The notes beneath the pieces are model-generated. The model was given only the letters and a program-made list of their open reading frames with translations, searched no databases and had not been told where the DNA came from. From positions 1 to 8,994 of the forward strand of contig JALSMC010000249.1 in NCBI GenBank assembly GCA_026987995.1: DNA of 8,994 nucleotides, given 5' to 3'. This DNA is from Sulfurimonas sp. (lineage in GTDB: Bacteria; Campylobacterota; Campylobacteria; Campylobacterales; Sulfurimonadaceae). The translations under genes were made by a program, and so were the position numbers. Below, in pieces: positions 6,535 through 8,994 of the stretch. The number at the start of each line of letters is the position of its first letter. Positions within the stretch are counted from its first letter, which is position 1.

Positions 6535-6568
6535 GGAGTTTCCTAGAAAATAGAGTGAAGAATAGAGG

Positions 6569-6594
6569 TAAACTAGACAAGAATGTCTAGTTTA
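6569..6594 (-). terminator. Perfect inverted repeat between the DUF3015 and DUF4105 genes
   Basis: An 11-bp perfect stem (TAAACTAGACA pairing with TGTCTAGTTTA) with a four-base loop lies seven bases after the DUF3015 stop and 35 bases before the DUF4105 start. There is no proper T-run after it on the minus strand, so it may be a weak terminator, an RNA-processing or stabilising hairpin that lowers DUF4105 expression relative to DUF3015, or a regulator site. The palindrome is certain; its role is inferred. Confidence 0.55.
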
Positions 6595-6600
6595 TTAGAA

Positions 6601-7047
6601 CTATATCGTAGCGATATTGTCAAGAACATCTGACATTTCAACTTTTTGTGAAGTGTAGATGCTGTTATAGTTCGCTTGAAGTGCAGCACTAAATGCAACA
6701 GTATCTTGAACTTCTAAAAGCTCAGCTAAAGTGTCAAGTGACTCACCATGTCCAACTGCAATCTCTTTTGCAAGAATGTCCATGTTAGATGCTACGAACT
6801 CTTCAGCTCTTTCATTCATAACTATTTTTGTTTTTTTACAACCTAAAGTTCCTGAAGTGATACCAAAAGTTTGGTTTCCTGAAATTATGGTATTTGTTGT
6901 TGCTTGAAGGGCAAGCATAAAAGCAGTAGAATTATCTTTGATAAGAACTGAACCAAGTCCACAACCAGTCTGATTGTTAGGAGATGCTATTACTGCTGTA
7001 GTCGTAAGTGTTACTGTTACTAATGTACTAAGAAAAAAATTCTTCAT
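6601..7047 (-). CDS. DUF3015 family secreted protein
   Basis: This 148-residue exported protein has a clear Sec signal peptide (MKNFFLSTLVTVTLTTTAVIA, cleavage near residue 21). The mature part shows the DUF3015 pattern: an N-terminal CGLGS (C29), then a region with ALQATTN, then NQTFGITSGTLGC (residues 58-70). C29 and C70 probably form a disulfide in the periplasm. The C-terminal half is helical, with a Glu/Asp-rich stretch and AVGHGESLDTLAELL at about 97-111. Length is typical for the family, whose function is unknown to me. A good ribosome site AAGGA precedes the ATG. It lies just upstream of the DUF4105 gene on the same strand, separated by a hairpin. I recall that DUF3015 and DUF4105 genes neighbour each other in other proteobacteria, but could not check this here. 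Shared work in the envelope is therefore plausible, with DUF3015 as a possible periplasmic partner. Confidence 0.88.
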   Translation of the reverse strand: MKNFFLSTLVTVTLTTTAVIASPNNQTGCGLGSVLIKDNSTAFMLALQATTNTIISGNQTFGITSGTLGCKKTKIVMNERAEEFVASNMDILAKEIAVGHGESLDTLAELLEVQDTVAFSAALQANYNSIYTSQKVEMSDVLDNIATI

Positions 7048-7141
7048 TTTCTATCCTTATGATAATTTGTTTAATTCTAGCTGTCTTTAACTTAAGCTAT
7101 ACTGAAGCTTTTTTTCATTAAGTCTTTTTTAGCTATACTCT
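7048..7141. promoter_or_regulatory. Divergent promoter region between the DUF3015 gene and the small secreted protein gene
   Basis: This AT-rich spacer must hold promoters for both directions. On the plus strand a nine-base repeat AGCTATACT occurs at 7095-7103 and 7131-7139, each containing the -10-like TATACT. The first would give a leader of about 32 nt. The second would start transcription just downstream of the ATG at 7142. On the minus strand TAGAAT (complement of 7074-7079) is a possible -10 for the DUF3015 gene. None is as strong as the extended -10 boxes elsewhere in the window. Confidence 0.4.
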
Positions 7142-7534
7142 ATGTCAATAAAAAAGCTATTATTTGTTGGAAGTGTATTAATGTCTTTAACGGCAAGTTT
7201 ATCTGCACAAGCGGAATGGATAGGTAATGCATTATATACAAAAGATTCTGTCATCTTCGGTCTTGGTGGAAAAAAAGCACAATTTAAAATGAAAATTATA
7301 GAATCAGGTAATCGTATATTATTAAAGTTACCAGGCTATGGTTGTCTTACAGAGTTAATTTTTCATGCCAAAGATGAAAATAAGTTTATTTATTCTGAAA
7401 AATTGTTAGAGGGTGATTGTATTATTGATGCTGATGCAACAACAACTTTAAAATTTAACGGCGATACAATAGAGTATATTTGGAAAACAAGTTCAGAATC
7501 CTTAACTTCTACTCTCAAAAAAACTAAAAACTAA
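7142..7534 (+). CDS. Small secreted protein with two cysteines, function unknown
   Basis: This is a 130-residue exported protein that I do not recognise. Residues 1-24 (MSIKKLLFVGSVLMSLTASL then SAQA) form a standard Sec signal peptide with cleavage before EWIGN. The mature part of about 106 residues looks mainly beta: strands such as NALYTKDSVIFG, AQFKMKIIESG, RILLKLPGYG, IEYIWKT. C68 and C93 probably form a disulfide. It ends in a lysine-rich tail. There is no lipobox. No Shine-Dalgarno sequence precedes the ATG at 7142. The internal ATG at 7181 has a GGAAG upstream but would remove the charged start of the signal peptide, so 7142 is preferred. It stands alone between the divergent DUF3015 gene and a separately promoted lipoprotein. 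It may be a small lipocalin-like or binding protein, but this is a guess. Confidence 0.75.
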   Translation: MSIKKLLFVGSVLMSLTASLSAQAEWIGNALYTKDSVIFGLGGKKAQFKMKIIESGNRILLKLPGYGCLTELIFHAKDENKFIYSEKLLEGDCIIDADATTTLKFNGDTIEYIWKTSSESLTSTLKKTKN

Positions 7535-7586
7535 ACAGATTTTTTTAATTTACAATTAGTTAAGCTGTGTTTAATTTATTAATGTT

Positions 7587-7592
7587 TATAAT
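7587..7592 (+). promoter_or_regulatory. -10 box for the 116-residue lipoprotein gene
   Basis: TATAAT is preceded by TG four bases upstream (TGTTTATAAT), one base off an exact extended -10. It predicts a start near 7598-7599 and a leader of about 22 nt carrying the AAGGG ribosome site at 7611-7615. Motif and spacing are the only evidence. Confidence 0.55.
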
Positions 7593-7620
7593 GCATTGAA
7601 TTTAACATAAAAGGGTAACA

Positions 7621-7971
7621 ATGAAAAAAATGACTTTAGTAAGTATTGCAGTAACAGCAGTATTATTTAGTGGATGTTCACAACATTTAGGTAACTTTAC
7701 AGCACTTTCTACGGATGCATACAATCCAAAGAACTTAGATACAAAACATAAAGTAGCTTCAAATATTGAAACAGATACTACAAGTTTACATATTTTAGGG
7801 ATTCCTATTGGTGGAATGGTTAAACTTGATCAAGCTGTATCTGATACTGCTCATGAGGGCAAGGGAGATTTCTTAAAAAATGCTCAAGTTCATCATTATT
7901 GGTGGAGTGCTATTCTTTTCGGAAAAAGTGGGTATAAAATTAAAGCTGATGTTTATAACACACAAGATTAA
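7621..7971 (+). CDS. Small lipoprotein of unknown function (TRL-like layout)
   Basis: This 116-residue predicted lipoprotein starts with MKKMTLVSIAVTAVLFSGC, with lipidation expected at C19 and Ser at +2. The mature part begins QHLGNFTALSTDAYN, followed by a variable section. A compact C-terminal domain follows: LHILGIPIGGMVKLDQAVSD, then GKGDFLKNAQVHHYWWSAIL, then FGKSGYKIKADVYN. This arrangement (a Gly-Ile-Pro turn, a helix with small residues, a strand ending in Trp, then FGxxGYxIxADV) resembles small envelope lipoproteins that I associate with the TRL-like family. That link is from memory and weak. The start is well supported by AAGGG six bases upstream and a promoter about 30 bases upstream. 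It is followed by a strong stem-loop and the propeller lipoprotein gene on the same strand, possibly as one transcript. Confidence 0.82.
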   Translation: MKKMTLVSIAVTAVLFSGCSQHLGNFTALSTDAYNPKNLDTKHKVASNIETDTTSLHILGIPIGGMVKLDQAVSDTAHEGKGDFLKNAQVHHYWWSAILFGKSGYKIKADVYNTQD

Positions 7972-7976
7972 TTTTA

Positions 7977-8007
7977 TGATAAAAGGAATGAGATATTCCT
8001 TTTATCA
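7977..8007 (+). terminator. Perfect 13-bp stem-loop after the lipoprotein gene
   Basis: TGATAAAAGGAAT pairs exactly with ATTCCTTTTATCA around a five-base loop (GAGAT). It begins six bases after the lipoprotein stop and ends ten bases before the next ATG. Following bases are GCTTTAAC, so there is only a weak T-run. It could be a terminator, a 3'-end stabiliser, or a structure affecting translation of the next gene, whose only nearby purine-rich sequence (AAAAGGA) is locked in its stem. The palindrome is certain, the role is not. Confidence 0.6.
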
Positions 8008-8017
8008 GCTTTAACTA

Positions 8018-8980
8018 ATGATGATATTGATTAAATCCATAATACTCTTAGTTTTACTTCTTTTTACTTCTTGCTCTCAAAATTCTTTATCTGTCAATAA
8101 TCAAAATAAATGTCATTGGCAAAATATCAATTTGAATGCAAAAAATAATTTTTGCTCATCTGTTAGATCAGCTATAGTATATGATGATAATATTGTTCTT
8201 GCTTTTGATGATGGAAGCATTGTTACTTGGAACTTGAAGACATTTAAACAAAAAATAGTTTTTGATACAGATAGTGACTATACAAGACGAGCATTACTTA
8301 AAGAAGAGGATAAAATTATCTCTGGTTCAAGTAATATGAAGCTCTATATACACTCTCTTGATGGGAAATTGATACAAGAGAAAAATTATGATAAAGGTAG
8401 TATTTTTAATGTTTTACCCTATAAAGACAAGTTTTATGTGGCTTTTGGTAATGCGGAGATAGGTGTAGTAGATAGTCAAAATTTAAATCTATTGTATTTA
8501 TACAGGAAACATCAATATTTGGTTTATTCTCTTTATCTTGATGAAAAGAATAAACTACTTTATAGTGGTTCAGATGATAACAGTATTATAATTTGGAATG
8601 TTTTAGCTACTGGTCAGCTAAAGATAAAAAGAAGTATTAATGGTTTTCATGGTGCTATAAGGCATATCTTAAAATATAAAAACTTATTTATCGTAGCTAA
8701 TGAAAGAGGTAGTATTTTGATGTATAATAAATCGTTTAAGAAACAACTATTTCAACAAGAGTTAGATAATAATATTATTTCTACTTTACTTGTAAATGAT
8801 ACCTTGTATATTGGAGATAGTAGCGGTAAATTATTTACCTTTAAACTTATAGAAAACTCTCTGGAGTTAGAGAGTACAATTGAGCTTAATGGGCTAATCC
8901 GATCTATAAAAAAATATAAAAATGATATTATTATAATAACTAAAACTGGTTTTATTTATACTATACGAGTAAGTAAGTAG
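8018..8980 (+). CDS. Lipoprotein with seven WD40-like repeats (beta-propeller)
   Basis: This 320-residue predicted lipoprotein has a signal peptide MMILIKSIILLVLLLFTSC, with C19 lipidated and Ser at +2. The mature protein consists of seven repeats at about residues 50-80, 90-120, 128-160, 168-205, 213-245, 254-285 and 293-319. Each has a hydrophobic strand, a small-residue turn and a strand ending in a WD-type position. The clearest are AFDDGSIVTWNLK, YSGSDDNSIIIWNV and NERGSILMYNK. This predicts a seven-bladed propeller, with the segment after C19 possibly closing the ring. C32 and C46 could form a disulfide. Propellers of this kind usually bind partners rather than catalyse. No ribosome site is visible before the ATG. 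The gene is more AT-rich than the helicase: two hand-counted 60-base lines (8101, 8521) hold 14 and 16 G/C, against 18, 23 and 34 in helicase lines 2401, 3001 and 3361. The partner is unknown. Confidence 0.85.
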   Translation: MMILIKSIILLVLLLFTSCSQNSLSVNNQNKCHWQNINLNAKNNFCSSVRSAIVYDDNIVLAFDDGSIVTWNLKTFKQKIVFDTDSDYTRRALLKEEDKIISGSSNMKLYIHSLDGKLIQEKNYDKGSIFNVLPYKDKFYVAFGNAEIGVVDSQNLNLLYLYRKHQYLVYSLYLDEKNKLLYSGSDDNSIIIWNVLATGQLKIKRSINGFHGAIRHILKYKNLFIVANERGSILMYNKSFKKQLFQQELDNNIISTLLVNDTLYIGDSSGKLFTFKLIENSLELESTIELNGLIRSIKKYKNDIIIITKTGFIYTIRVSK

Positions 8981-8994
8981 CTGAAAACATGCTT

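Noticed and set aside
7535..7565. A-rich/T-rich segment after the small secreted protein gene as a terminator
   Set aside because: Only a seven-pair A-T stem can be drawn, too weak to support a call.
7988..8014. Eight-codon leader peptide (MRYSFYQL) in the hairpin
   Set aside because: The AAGGA directly abuts the ATG with no spacing, and the ATG lies within the stem and loop. There is no run of regulatory codons.
8018..8980. Assignment of the propeller lipoprotein as NapL or BamB
   Set aside because: No nap or bam genes are nearby and the only similarity I can see is the general repeat pattern.
1..8994. CRISPR array, tRNA, rRNA, transposase, integrase, toxin-antitoxin or defence genes
   Set aside because: None was seen on either strand. 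The only clear repeats are the two palindromes and one nine-base direct repeat.

Overview
The window looks like chromosomal DNA from a Campylobacterota (epsilonproteobacterial) genome, most like the Sulfurimonas/Sulfuricurvum group. Three things suggest this: low GC with A/T-ending codons, extended -10 promoters (TGnTATAAT) without a clear -35 box, and the protein families present. The assignment is by eye, not by database search. No rRNA, tRNA, CRISPR array, insertion sequence or phage gene was seen.

Left part (1-1114, minus strand): the N-terminal half of an MscS-type mechanosensitive channel, cut by the window edge, has its own extended -10 promoter. Upstream of it is a two-gene unit joined by an ATGA overlap: a single-domain rhodanese-like protein and a DUF309 protein. 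The rhodanese promoter lies so close to its ATG that the mRNA should be leaderless. It is back to back with the promoter of the plus-strand genes.

Centre (1171-4702, plus strand): a 199-residue protein of unknown function is followed by a 923-residue Suv3-like DExH RNA helicase. The helicase has a long N-terminal extension and a C-terminal four-cysteine zinc-finger-like tail. A 47-residue lipoprotein overlaps the helicase stop codon. The helicase also has a perfect extended -10 box five bases before its ATG, so it may be made from both a leadered and a leaderless mRNA.

Right-centre (4705-7047, minus strand): a secreted DUF3015 protein lies upstream of a DUF4105 protein. The DUF4105 protein combines a papain-like (possibly permuted NlpC/P60-type) domain with a C-terminal segment that looks like an outer-membrane beta-barrel. 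Its signal peptide is encoded in frame but has no ATG, GTG or TTG start; an ATC codon sits at the right distance from a Shine-Dalgarno sequence. A perfect inverted repeat separates the two genes.

Right end (7142-8980, plus strand): three envelope proteins of unknown role. These are a small secreted two-cysteine protein, a 116-residue lipoprotein, and a lipoprotein predicted to fold as a seven-bladed WD40-like beta-propeller. This end is more AT-rich than the helicase. A perfect 13-bp stem-loop lies between the last two genes.

Most of the window therefore serves the cell envelope (channel, lipoproteins, secreted and outer-membrane proteins), plus one RNA helicase. The least described parts are the DUF3015/DUF4105 pair and the helicase unit.
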